From Geobacter sp. UBA4074 (GTDB lineage Bacteria; Desulfobacterota; Desulfuromonadia; Geobacterales; Pseudopelobacteraceae): a stretch of DNA of 6,232 nucleotides. The notes beneath the pieces were generated by a model. The model saw only the letters and a program-made list of their open reading frames with translations, did not search any database and was not told the origin of the DNA. The DNA lies in NCBI GenBank assembly GCA_002383415.1, contig DFYU01000044.1:1-6232 (forward strand), read 5' to 3'. Below, one piece after another: positions 1-5,350 of the stretch (position 1 is the first letter of the stretch; the number at the start of each line of letters is the position of its first letter). A program made the position numbers and the translations under genes.

Positions 1-496
1 CGATCGGGTCTTCGATGGTGATGATATTAAAGCTGTCGTTCTGGTTGATGTACTGCAGCATCGAGGCCAGGGTGGTGGATTTGCCGTTGCCGGTGGGGCC
101 GGTTACCAGCACCAGTCCGTTGGGGGATTGGCAGATCTCTCCCAGTACCGGCGGCAGGTTCAGTTCGGTAAAGGCGGCGATGTAGGGGGGGATCACCCGC
201 ATCACGATGCCGATGGTGCTGCGCTGACGGAAGATGCTGACCCTGAAACGCCCCCCGTTGGGCAAGGCATAGGCGGCGTCGAGTTCTTTCAGGTCGCCGG
301 GCAGGGTGCGGTTACTTTGCTCCAGTACCGTTTTGGCGATGAACTCGGTGTCCTGGGGCGTGAGGGAAGGCAGCTTGGAGCGGACCAGTTGGCCGTGAGC
401 ACGGAAGAAGGGCGGGTTGTCAACCTCGAAGTGCAGGTCGGAAACCCGTTTTTCAAATGCGATTCCCAGTATCTGGTTGAGCAGGTTCATATCCAT
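1..496 (-). CDS. pilT: PilT-type type IV pilus retraction ATPase, N-terminal part (cut by window start)
   Basis: This is the N-terminal 165 residues of a PilT-family secretion ATPase; the 3' end lies outside the window. PilT is a cytoplasmic hexameric motor at the base of the type IV pilus that powers pilus retraction and twitching. The N-terminal PAS-like domain is visible (about residues 1-105, with SDLHFEV at 19-25 and GRFRVSIFRQR at 82-92). The Walker A loop GPTGNGKST follows at 133-141, and the sequence ends in the IITIEDPI stretch that precedes the Asp box. The Walker B and His boxes, and the C-terminal AIRNLIRE region that separates true PilT from PilU and other paralogs, are not in view. 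The start at 496 has a GAGGGG ribosome binding site 8 nt upstream. That site lies directly behind the stop codon of the preceding DUF4388 gene, 14 bp away, so the two are probably co-transcribed and perhaps translationally coupled. Geobacter-type genomes carry several PilT paralogs, so the exact one is uncertain. Confidence 0.9.
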   Translation of the reverse strand, partial: MDMNLLNQILGIAFEKRVSDLHFEVDNPPFFRAHGQLVRSKLPSLTPQDTEFIAKTVLEQSNRTLPGDLKELDAAYALPNGGRFRVSIFRQRSTIGIVMRVIPPYIAAFTELNLPPVLGEICQSPNGLVLVTGPTGNGKSTTLASMLQYINQNDSFNIITIEDPI

Positions 497-510
497 GTGG
501 CGTTCCCCTC

Positions 511-1731
511 TCAGTCCTTTTTAGCGGCTTGCTGCGCATGTGACAATGCGCTTTCAATGGCGAGCCCTGCGTATTCGGCGCAGCTTGCCAAGAGATCAAC
601 CGGTACGTCCGTGGCCACCTGTGTGCCGAAATCGGCATAGGTTACCGAAACCACCCGTTTGCCAAGCTTGAGCGGCAGGATCAGTACCGTGGGGTCTGCA
701 GGGGGCGTAATCGCACCGTGCAGCTGCTCGCACAGTAACTGATCGTGAGATTTAGCAAAGAACAGGTGTCCCTTGTCAAGCACAAAGCTGAACAGGGAGC
801 CGGGCAGCAGCGGCAGTTTGAAGCCCAACACCGGCCCCGGACCGGCTGCAGGCTCGGCGTTGATGCCGATACCCCGTTCGGCCACCAGTTCCTTTTCCCA
901 GGCCACCAGCGTCAGGGCGCGGGGAAAGATGGCGCCGACGGTTTTGAGCAGGATCAGGGCAGTCTCCGGCAGGGTGGACGCCTTTTTCAGGTGCCCCATC
1001 GCCTCTTTCAGTACCGCGGCAGGCGCAGGGCCGGCGGCCAAAGCGGCCGGTTCGTCACGGAGCGCCTCGTGGAAGGTCGGCTTTTTCCGTTTGATGGTGT
1101 CAAGGTCGCCTAGGCCCAGATCGTCGGCCGAGATGGTCAGGTCGCCCGTCGTCGGTGCGGCAGTGGCAGGGGCTGGCTCCTCGTCGTGCAGCTCTTCATC
1201 AACAATCAGGCCATCACGCTTCTTTTCGTCGTAGATCCGCAGCGCATCCATCAGGACATGTTCCGTGGACAGGTTCAATTCTTCCTTCAGCTTTTCAGGG
1301 AAGTAGCGGAATTCGTCACAGACCTGCAGCGTGTCCGGTTCAAGGGTGAAGGTGCCCTTCTTCCAGGTCAGGATCTCGACGATGGTCAGTTCAATCAGGG
1401 TTTCCAGGCCATGGTAGGCTTCGTCTTTGTCAACCAGATTGTTTTCCAGCAGGGTAGCAATCAACGGGCGTCGATCAGGTCCGGCCTGGGCCTGGATCGC
1501 CAGGGCACGATCAAGATCCTCCTGGCTGATGACGCCGGCTTCAATCAGGATTGTCCCGGTGCGGGTGCCGGTGTTGTAGTGGTTGGCGCCGTTGATGTAG
1601 CCGTCGTTGAAGGCCAGCGAGATTTCTCCCTTGCGGCCGGTGATCTTGAGGGTGCCGGTCTTGCGGGTGCTGTGCAGCAGTTGAATCACATCAACGATGG
1701 AAAGATATTCAAGGTCGCCAGAGAACGACAT
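511..1731 (-). CDS. DUF4388 (PATAN-like) protein with GAF-like C-terminal half
   Basis: This is a 406-residue soluble protein with no signal peptide or membrane segment. Residues 1 to about 160 match the DUF4388/PATAN pattern: it opens with FSGDLEYLSIVDVIQLLHSTRKTG, glycine-rich beta turns follow (GTLKITGRKGEISLAFNDGYINGA), and then comes the helical part (AGVISQEDLDRAL, LIELTIVEILTWKKGTF). An acidic and Ala/Pro-rich linker spans about 180-235. Residues about 240-400 look like a diverged GAF-type sensor domain, with LPETALILLKTVGAIFPRALTLVAW at the start and CAEYAGLAIESAL as the terminal helix. The family is known in Geobacter and myxobacteria as a signalling and protein-interaction module. 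In cyanobacteria, PATAN response regulators contact the pilus motor. There is no receiver domain here. The start at 1731 has an AAGGAG site (1740-1745) with 8 nt spacing. It is the first gene of an operon with pilT. A role in pilus motor control is inferred from context. Confidence 0.88.
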   Translation of the reverse strand: MSFSGDLEYLSIVDVIQLLHSTRKTGTLKITGRKGEISLAFNDGYINGANHYNTGTRTGTILIEAGVISQEDLDRALAIQAQAGPDRRPLIATLLENNLVDKDEAYHGLETLIELTIVEILTWKKGTFTLEPDTLQVCDEFRYFPEKLKEELNLSTEHVLMDALRIYDEKKRDGLIVDEELHDEEPAPATAAPTTGDLTISADDLGLGDLDTIKRKKPTFHEALRDEPAALAAGPAPAAVLKEAMGHLKKASTLPETALILLKTVGAIFPRALTLVAWEKELVAERGIGINAEPAAGPGPVLGFKLPLLPGSLFSFVLDKGHLFFAKSHDQLLCEQLHGAITPPADPTVLILPLKLGKRVVSVTYADFGTQVATDVPVDLLASCAEYAGLAIESALSHAQQAAKKD

Positions 1732-1743
1732 GGGCCAGACTCC

Positions 1744-1773
1744 TTGTTAGGGGACTTGACGTTGCTGGATAAT
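1744..1773 (+). promoter_or_regulatory. candidate sigma-70 promoter for the DUF2288 gene
   Basis: TTGTTA (1744-1749) and GATAAT (1768-1773) are separated by 18 bp. They match the consensus at 4 of 6 and 5 of 6 positions. Initiation near 1780 would leave a leader of about 73 nt before the ATG at 1853. Its -10 element overlaps by 2 bp the -10 proposed for the opposite strand. Confidence 0.35.
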
Positions 1774-1799
1774 TAAAGCAGAACTAGGTCAGTATTCAA
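1772..1799 (-). promoter_or_regulatory. candidate sigma-70 promoter for the DUF4388-pilT operon
   Basis: Read on the minus strand, TTGAAT (1799-1794) and TTTAAT (1777-1772) are separated by 16 bp. They match the -35 consensus at 4 of 6 positions and the -10 consensus at 5 of 6. Initiation would fall near 1765 and give a leader of about 33 nt before the start at 1731. It is the best candidate in the gap, but it was found by eye. Confidence 0.4.
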
Positions 1800-1852
1800 G
1801 GAGATATCGTCAGGTTTGCGAAATTTAGCCAGAGCAGCATGGAGGGAGACCG

Positions 1853-2152
1853 ATGCAGATAGGCAGACAGGAGCTGGCGCAACAGATTGATCAGGCCCGT
1901 TGGGAGTGGCTGCTGCCGCATCAAAAGCGGGACGCCCTGATCTGGGTGAATGGTATGCTGGAGCTGGCCGAAGTAGGGGAGCGGCTTGCTGCGGATGATG
2001 CCGCAAGTGTGCAGGCCTGGCTGGCTTCGCACATGATCGCCAAGCCCAGCCCTGATCAGCTTGATGAGTGGAACCGACAACCGGAGCGCATGTTTGCCAT
2101 GTTGGTGGTGAGCCCCTTTGTGCTGATTCAAGAGACCTCGGATTCAGAATAA
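1853..2152 (+). CDS. DUF2288 family protein
   Basis: This is a 99-residue cytoplasmic protein of unknown function, the usual length for DUF2288. The pattern of that family can be read along the whole chain. A W-rich N-terminal helix (ARWEWLLPHQKRDALIWVNGMLELAEVGERLAADD, residues 15-49) comes first. It is followed by SVQAWLASHMIAKPS (52-66), the conserved W73 in DEWNRQPERMFAMLVVSP, and the C-terminal FVLIQE (89-94), which corresponds to the PWVLVQE ending of relatives. The start is set by GGAGG at 1841-1845, 7 nt before the ATG. No catalytic motif is apparent. It is transcribed divergently from the DUF4388 gene and lies 75 bp before the isochorismatase-like hydrolase. No clear terminator separates the two, so read-through into that gene is possible. 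Confidence 0.85.
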   Translation: MQIGRQELAQQIDQARWEWLLPHQKRDALIWVNGMLELAEVGERLAADDAASVQAWLASHMIAKPSPDQLDEWNRQPERMFAMLVVSPFVLIQETSDSE

Positions 2153-2164
2153 AACAAAGTTATC

Positions 2165-2193
2165 TTGACCCGGCACGCGGTAGAAGCTAAGCT
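2165..2193 (+). promoter_or_regulatory. weak candidate promoter upstream of the ISOC-like hydrolase
   Basis: TTGACC (2165-2170) is a good -35 hexamer. At 17 bp spacing it is followed by TAAGCT (2188-2193), which matches the -10 consensus at only 3 of 6 positions. It lies in the 75-bp gap behind the DUF2288 gene, so the hydrolase may have its own start of transcription in addition to read-through. Confidence 0.3.
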
Positions 2194-2213
2194 GGGACAT
2201 TCTTTTTACTGTC

Positions 2214-2220
2214 AAGGAGG
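2214..2220 (+). promoter_or_regulatory. ribosome binding site that decides the hydrolase start
   Basis: AAGGAGG is a near-perfect anti-16S match placed 7 nt before the ATG at 2228. It lies inside the longer open frame that begins at 2165, so it argues for the shorter protein. Confidence 0.8.
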
Positions 2221-2227
2221 TGCTGCG

Positions 2228-2797
2228 ATGCCAACCATTCGGGAACGTTTTTTTCTTTCTGCCGAGGAGTCGTTGCTGGTGGTGATTGACGTTCAGGAGC
2301 GGCTGTGCAAGGCGATGGATCAGCAGGTGCTGGGGCAGTTGACTGCTCATACCGCCGTACTGCTGGAGGCAGCCCACGAGTTGCAGGTGCCGGTGGCAGT
2401 CACCGAGCAGTATGTGAAAGGGCTGGGGGCAACGGTCGAGGTGTTGTCTGATAGGTTGGGAGATGCGCCCCGCCACGAAAAGATGGCCTTCAGCAGCTGT
2501 GGTTGCGCTGGGTTCGTGGAGCAGCTGAGAAGCAGCGGGCGGCGCCAGATTGTGATCACTGGTATGGAGACCCACGTCTGTGTGCTGCAGACGGTACTTG
2601 AACTGCTGGACGCCGGCTATCAGGTGCAGGTGGTGCGGGATGCCGTGATGAGCCGCTCCAGGCATAACTGGAACACGGCCCTGGAAGAGATGCGCCAGGC
2701 CGGGGCCGTGATCACCTGCACTGAGTCGGTGTTGTTCCAATGGTTGCGGGTGGCCGGCACCGAGTCGTTCAAGAAACTGTCCAAACTGGTAAAATAG
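2228..2797 (+). CDS. isochorismatase-fold cysteine hydrolase, ISOC1/2-like
   Basis: This is a 189-residue cytoplasmic hydrolase of the cysteine hydrolase (isochorismatase/nicotinamidase) superfamily. The triad is visible: Asp21 in LLVVIDVQE, Lys85 in HEKMAFSSCGC, and the nucleophile Cys118 in TGMETHVCVLQT. The motif VTEQYVKGLGATV (58-70) and the order of elements match the ISOC1/ISOC2 and YcaC-like branch rather than true EntB isochorismatases, which carry extra domains. The Zn-binding pattern of nicotinamidases is not evident. The substrate cannot be told; relatives hydrolyse amides, carbamoyl compounds or unknown metabolites. An upstream in-frame ATG at 2165 exists, but the AAGGAGG at 2214-2220 lies 7 nt before the ATG at 2228, and the protein family begins about there. 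The gene is 27 bp upstream of a carbonic anhydrase and probably co-transcribed with it. Confidence 0.9.
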   Translation: MPTIRERFFLSAEESLLVVIDVQERLCKAMDQQVLGQLTAHTAVLLEAAHELQVPVAVTEQYVKGLGATVEVLSDRLGDAPRHEKMAFSSCGCAGFVEQLRSSGRRQIVITGMETHVCVLQTVLELLDAGYQVQVVRDAVMSRSRHNWNTALEEMRQAGAVITCTESVLFQWLRVAGTESFKKLSKLVK

Positions 2798-2824
2798 CTC
2801 TCTCTCACCACCGGGAGGTGTCTC

Positions 2825-3430
2825 ATGATTACCACCCTGCTGGACGGCAACAAGCGTTTTGTGAGCGATGTCTTTGCAAAGGAGAAGGACTATTTCGCCG
2901 ACCTTTGCAAGATGCAGCGGCCCACCGTGCTCTGGATCGGCTGCTCGGATTCGCGGGTGCCGGTTAATACCATTACCCAGACCCGTCCCGGAGAGGTGTT
3001 TGTACATCGCAACGTCGGCAACATCGTGGCCACCAACGACTGGAATCTTTCGGCGGTGCTGGAGTTCACCATCAACCACCTCAACATTCCCGATGTGGTG
3101 ATTTGCGGCCACTACAACTGCGGCGGCATCAACGCGCTGCTGCATGAAAATCCAGAGGACCGCTACATCCCGATCTGGCTGAATAATGCCTACAAGGCCA
3201 TGGAACGGGTGGACGACAAGCTGCGTTCTCTGCGGCTGCAGGTCTCAGAAGCACAACGCCGTCGCCTGGTGGAGGAGGAAAACGTCCGCCTGCAACTGGA
3301 GCACCTGCTGGAGTACCCCTTCGTGCGCCGGGCCATGCTGGACGGCAAGCTCTCAATCCATGGCTGGATGTACGACATGGATACCGGAGAGATCAAGGTG
3401 ATGCAGAAAAACGACGCTGTGGTCCGGTGA
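2825..3430 (+). CDS. beta-class carbonic anhydrase
   Basis: This 201-residue enzyme interconverts CO2 and bicarbonate in the cytoplasm. The four zinc-site residues of the beta class are present: Cys40 and Asp42 in the CSDSR motif (40-44), and His96 and Cys99 in GHYNCGG (95-101). Asp42-Arg44 is the catalytic dyad. PGEVFVHRNVGNIV (55-68) and the C-terminal LSIHGWMYDMDTG (176-188) match E. coli Can/CynT and Haemophilus type enzymes, which are about 220 residues long. Trp37, Arg62 and Tyr183 appear to correspond to the Trp-Arg-Tyr trio that binds inhibitory bicarbonate in the Haemophilus enzyme, so a bicarbonate-regulated (type II) enzyme is likely. The start has GGAGG at 2814-2818, 6 nt upstream. 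It probably shares a transcript with the upstream hydrolase. It could supply bicarbonate for carboxylation or dispose of CO2. Confidence 0.96.
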   Translation: MITTLLDGNKRFVSDVFAKEKDYFADLCKMQRPTVLWIGCSDSRVPVNTITQTRPGEVFVHRNVGNIVATNDWNLSAVLEFTINHLNIPDVVICGHYNCGGINALLHENPEDRYIPIWLNNAYKAMERVDDKLRSLRLQVSEAQRRRLVEEENVRLQLEHLLEYPFVRRAMLDGKLSIHGWMYDMDTGEIKVMQKNDAVVR

Positions 3431-3446
3431 TGCCGGTGGTCTGGCA

Positions 3447-3460
3447 GTAAACCGGTTTAC
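3447..3460. repeat. perfect 14-bp palindrome between convergent genes
   Basis: GTAAACCGGTTTAC is an exact inverted repeat in the 26-bp gap between the carbonic anhydrase and cupin stop codons. It takes in the TAA stop codon of the minus-strand gene at 3457-3459. It could fold as a 5-bp stem with a CCGG loop. A second short hairpin (3435-3448, GCCGG/CTGGC with one wobble) lies just before it. Neither is followed by a run of T, so a classical intrinsic terminator is not supported. Confidence 0.5.
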
Positions 3461-3789
3461 GCCCGGATCATCACCAGCAGCATCTTGAACGGTTGCTCGG
3501 CCCGCAGGCTGTGCGGTACGTTGGCCGGCATGATGATCATCTGACCGGCATCGACCTGGTGCTCTTTCCCCCCGATGGTGATGGCGGCGCTGCCGTCCAG
3601 CACCTGTACAAAGGCGTCATAGGGGGCGGTGTGTTCTGAAAGTCCCTGTCCTTGATCAAAGGCAAACAGGGTCAGGGTGCCGATCTTTTTATCGATCAGG
3701 GTGCGGCTGACCACCGAACCGGACTGATAGGCGGCCAGCTCGTTGATGGTCAGGGCTTGTCCAATCAAGGTTTCGTTCTGGTTTGACAT
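3457..3789 (-). CDS. small single-domain cupin protein
   Basis: This is a 110-residue single beta-barrel protein of the cupin_2 type. Cupin motif 1 lies around residues 47-66 (GQGLSEHTAPYDAFVQVLDG) and keeps His53, but the second His of the usual HxH is Ala55. Motif 2 lies at 82-93 (GQMIIMPANVPH), with Pro88 and His93. The hydrophobic end FKMLLVMI (101-108) is typical of small cupins in anaerobes. Such proteins may bind a metal or a small ligand, and no reaction can be assigned. The frame is open upstream to an ATG at 3870. However, a GGGAG ribosome binding site (3796-3800) lies 6 nt before the ATG at 3789, and the extra residues do not look like part of the fold. The gene is divergent from tpx and convergent with the carbonic anhydrase, so it is probably transcribed alone. 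Confidence 0.88.
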   Translation of the reverse strand: MSNQNETLIGQALTINELAAYQSGSVVSRTLIDKKIGTLTLFAFDQGQGLSEHTAPYDAFVQVLDGSAAITIGGKEHQVDAGQMIIMPANVPHSLRAEQPFKMLLVMIRA

Positions 3790-3793
3790 GACG

Positions 3794-3802
3794 TTCTCCC
3801 TT
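3794..3802 (-). promoter_or_regulatory. ribosome binding site that decides the cupin start
   Basis: Read on the minus strand this is AAGGGAGAA, with the GGGAG core 6 nt before the ATG at 3789. It favours the 110-residue protein over the 137-residue one that would start at 3870. Confidence 0.65.
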
Positions 3803-3893
3803 CGGTTAATGCTGCTGTGATGTTCCCACCGTAGCATGATGGTGGCGTCCGGTTGTTTGATGGCGGTCAAGAAGCATCAGAATCCCGCTCGGC

Positions 3894-3921
3894 TTGACAT
3901 GACGATGCTTTATCGTATGCT
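3894..3921 (+). promoter_or_regulatory. candidate sigma-70 promoter of the tpx operon
   Basis: A perfect -35 TTGACA (3894-3899) is followed after 16 bp by TATGCT (3916-3921), which matches the -10 consensus at 4 of 6 positions. Initiation near 3928 gives a leader of about 37 nt. A further -10-like TATAAC lies at 3934-3939 without a good -35. This is the clearest promoter in the window. Confidence 0.55.
3898..3919. promoter_or_regulatory. inverted repeat in the tpx promoter spacer, possible operator
   Basis: ACGAT (3902-3906) and ATCGT (3912-3916) are exact inverted arms around a 5-nt GCTTT centre. The symmetry extends outward to CAT (3898-3900) and ATG (3917-3919) if one unpaired G is allowed. 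The element fills the space between the -35 and -10 hexamers, where a bound repressor would block polymerase. It does not obviously match the Fur, PerR or OxyR consensus, so no regulator is named. Confidence 0.35.
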
Positions 3922-3964
3922 GTTAGCGTAGTGTATAACCCAACCACGTTGCAAGGAGGCATGC

Positions 3965-4480
3965 ATGCAGGAGCGTACCGGTATCATTACTTTTAAAGGC
4001 AACCCGATGACTTTGCTGGGGCCGGCTCTGAAGGTGGGCGACAAGGCTCCTGACTTTACCGTGGTGGATACGACCCTGTCGCCGGTCAGTCTGGCCACCA
4101 GCAGCGGCAAGCTGCGGATCATCAGTGCGGTACCGTCGCTGGATACACCGGTCTGCGACACCGAGACTCGTCGTTTCAACCAGGAGGCTGCCAGCCTGCC
4201 CGATTCGGTGGTGGTGCTGACCATCAGTCTCGACCTGCCCTTTGCCCAGAAACGCTGGTGCGGCGCCGCCGGCATCGACCGTGTACAGACTCTGTCCGAT
4301 TACCAGGAGCGTTCCTTCGGCCTGGCCTACGGCGTGCTGATCAAAGAACTCAAGCTGCTGTCGCGCTGTATCTTCGTGGTAGATGCCACTGATACCATCC
4401 GCTATATCCAGCAGGTGCCGGAAGTGACCCACGAACCGGATTACGCCGCCGTGCTGGCGGCAGTCAAGGCGCTTCTGTAG
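3965..4480 (+). CDS. tpx: thiol peroxidase Tpx (atypical 2-Cys peroxiredoxin)
   Basis: This is a 171-residue peroxiredoxin of the Tpx subfamily (E. coli Tpx has 168 residues). It reduces H2O2 and organic, especially lipid, hydroperoxides with electrons from thioredoxin. The peroxidatic Cys64 sits in SLDTPVCDTETRRFN (58-72) with Thr61. The resolving Cys99 is in KRWCGAAGI, at the distance typical of Tpx, and the active-site Arg134 follows in LLSRCIFVVD. An additional Cys135 lies directly after that Arg, where E. coli Tpx has Ala. The N-terminal ITFKGNPMTLLGPALKVGDKAPDF is characteristic. No signal peptide is present, so it is cytoplasmic. AAGGAGG at 3953-3959 lies 5 nt before the ATG at 3965. 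Another ATG at 3961 is in a different frame and is not used. It is the first gene of an apparent three-gene operon. Confidence 0.96.
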   Translation: MQERTGIITFKGNPMTLLGPALKVGDKAPDFTVVDTTLSPVSLATSSGKLRIISAVPSLDTPVCDTETRRFNQEAASLPDSVVVLTISLDLPFAQKRWCGAAGIDRVQTLSDYQERSFGLAYGVLIKELKLLSRCIFVVDATDTIRYIQQVPEVTHEPDYAAVLAAVKALL

Positions 4481-4482
4481 GG

Positions 4483-5346
4483 ATGGTGAGTACCAGCGCC
4501 TTGGTGAACGGCACCATGCTGGCCTACGATGACGTCGGCAGCGGCCCGGTCGTGCTGCTGATCCACGGTTTTCCGCTCAATCGTCAGATGTGGCGGCCGC
4601 AAATGGCCATTCTGGTGGCCGCCGGCTATCGGGTGATCGCCCCGGACCTGCGGGGATTCGGCGACAGCGATGTAACGGATGCCCCCTGCAGTATGGATCT
4701 GCTGGCCGATGACCTGGTGGAGCTGCAGGATCATCTGGGTGTTTCCCAGGCTGCAGTGGTGGGGATGTCGATGGGCGGCTACCTGCTGTTTAATCTGCTG
4801 GAACGCTATCCGCAACGGGTGCAGGCAGCCGTGTTTGCCGTCACCCGCGCGGTGGCGGATGATGCCGAGGGGCGCGCCGCCAGGCGGCGCATGGCCGATG
4901 AGGTGGTCAAGTTTGGCCCCCAGGTGGTGGCGGACCGTTTTCAGCAGCTGCTGTTTGCGCCTGGTACCGAAACCGAACGTCCCCGGTTGGCTGAAGATGT
5001 CTATGGCTGGATGGTGAGCACCGCCAGCTCAGGTCTGGCCGGCGGGTTGCTGGCCATGGGACAGCGCCGTGACGCCACCGCCCTGTTGCCTGCAATTGCG
5101 GCACCGTCACTGGCTATCGGCGCTGCACAGGACCGGGCCTGCCCCCCTGAGCATCTACAGGCCATTGCTGACGCCATACCCGGTTGCCGCTTGTGCATCA
5201 TTCCGGGCGCCGGCCACCTGGTAAACCTTGAGCAACCCGGTGACTTCAACCGGACGTTGTTGGGCTTTTTGCGGGAGGCGCTGCCTACACCGCTTAATCT
5301 GCCTGACCTGGCCTGTGACTGCAGCAGCGACCACAGCGGAGCGTAG
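4483..5346 (+). CDS. alpha/beta-fold hydrolase
   Basis: This is a 287-residue alpha/beta hydrolase without signal peptide. The oxyanion-hole motif HGFP is at 28-31 and VIAPDLRGFGDSD at 51-63. The nucleophile Ser96 is in the elbow GMSMGG (94-99), the acid is probably Asp217 (AAQDRACPP), and the base is His245 (PGAGHLVNLEQP). The cap region is about 120-190. The overall pattern resembles the PcaD-like (enol-lactonase) and esterase/perhydrolase-like branches, but the substrate cannot be assigned. The last 20 or so residues, with two Cys, extend beyond the fold. The ATG is 2 bp after the tpx stop and has no proper ribosome binding site, which suggests translation by re-initiation after tpx. A functional link to peroxide stress is inferred from this coupling only. 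Confidence 0.92.
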   Translation: MVSTSALVNGTMLAYDDVGSGPVVLLIHGFPLNRQMWRPQMAILVAAGYRVIAPDLRGFGDSDVTDAPCSMDLLADDLVELQDHLGVSQAAVVGMSMGGYLLFNLLERYPQRVQAAVFAVTRAVADDAEGRAARRRMADEVVKFGPQVVADRFQQLLFAPGTETERPRLAEDVYGWMVSTASSGLAGGLLAMGQRRDATALLPAIAAPSLAIGAAQDRACPPEHLQAIADAIPGCRLCIIPGAGHLVNLEQPGDFNRTLLGFLREALPTPLNLPDLACDCSSDHSGA

Positions 5347-5350
5347 CGCC

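Noticed and set aside
128..640. 170-codon open frame on the plus strand opposite pilT
   Set aside because: It is antisense to the PilT coding frame, which has a Walker A motif, and it crosses the junction of two real genes. No ribosome binding site or domain was seen.
1186..1776. 196-codon open frame on the plus strand opposite the DUF4388 gene
   Set aside because: It is a shadow of the DUF4388 gene. Its translation shows no domain, and the DUF4388 frame has motifs and a good ribosome binding site.
2165..2227. N-terminal extension of the isochorismatase-like hydrolase
   Set aside because: The AAGGAGG at 2214-2220 lies inside it and points to the ATG at 2228. The extension also overlaps the candidate promoter.
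2806..2820. Short stem (CACC/GGTG) around the carbonic anhydrase ribosome binding site, as a possible RNA switch
   Set aside because: The stem has only 4 bp and the leader is 27 nt long. This is too weak to argue for a regulatory RNA.
2144..3145. 333-codon open frame on the minus strand across the hydrolase and carbonic anhydrase genes
   Set aside because: It is antisense to two clearly recognised enzymes with proper ribosome binding sites. Its protein is rich in His, Gln and Gly with no family pattern, as expected from GC-rich antisense DNA.
3790..3870. 27-residue N-terminal extension of the cupin
   Set aside because: There is no convincing ribosome binding site before 3870, a clear one lies before 3789, and the extra residues add nothing to the fold.
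3925..3939. Second promoter for tpx using TATAAC at 3934-3939
   Set aside because: No acceptable -35 hexamer lies 16-18 bp upstream, and the TTGACA/TATGCT pair explains the start better.
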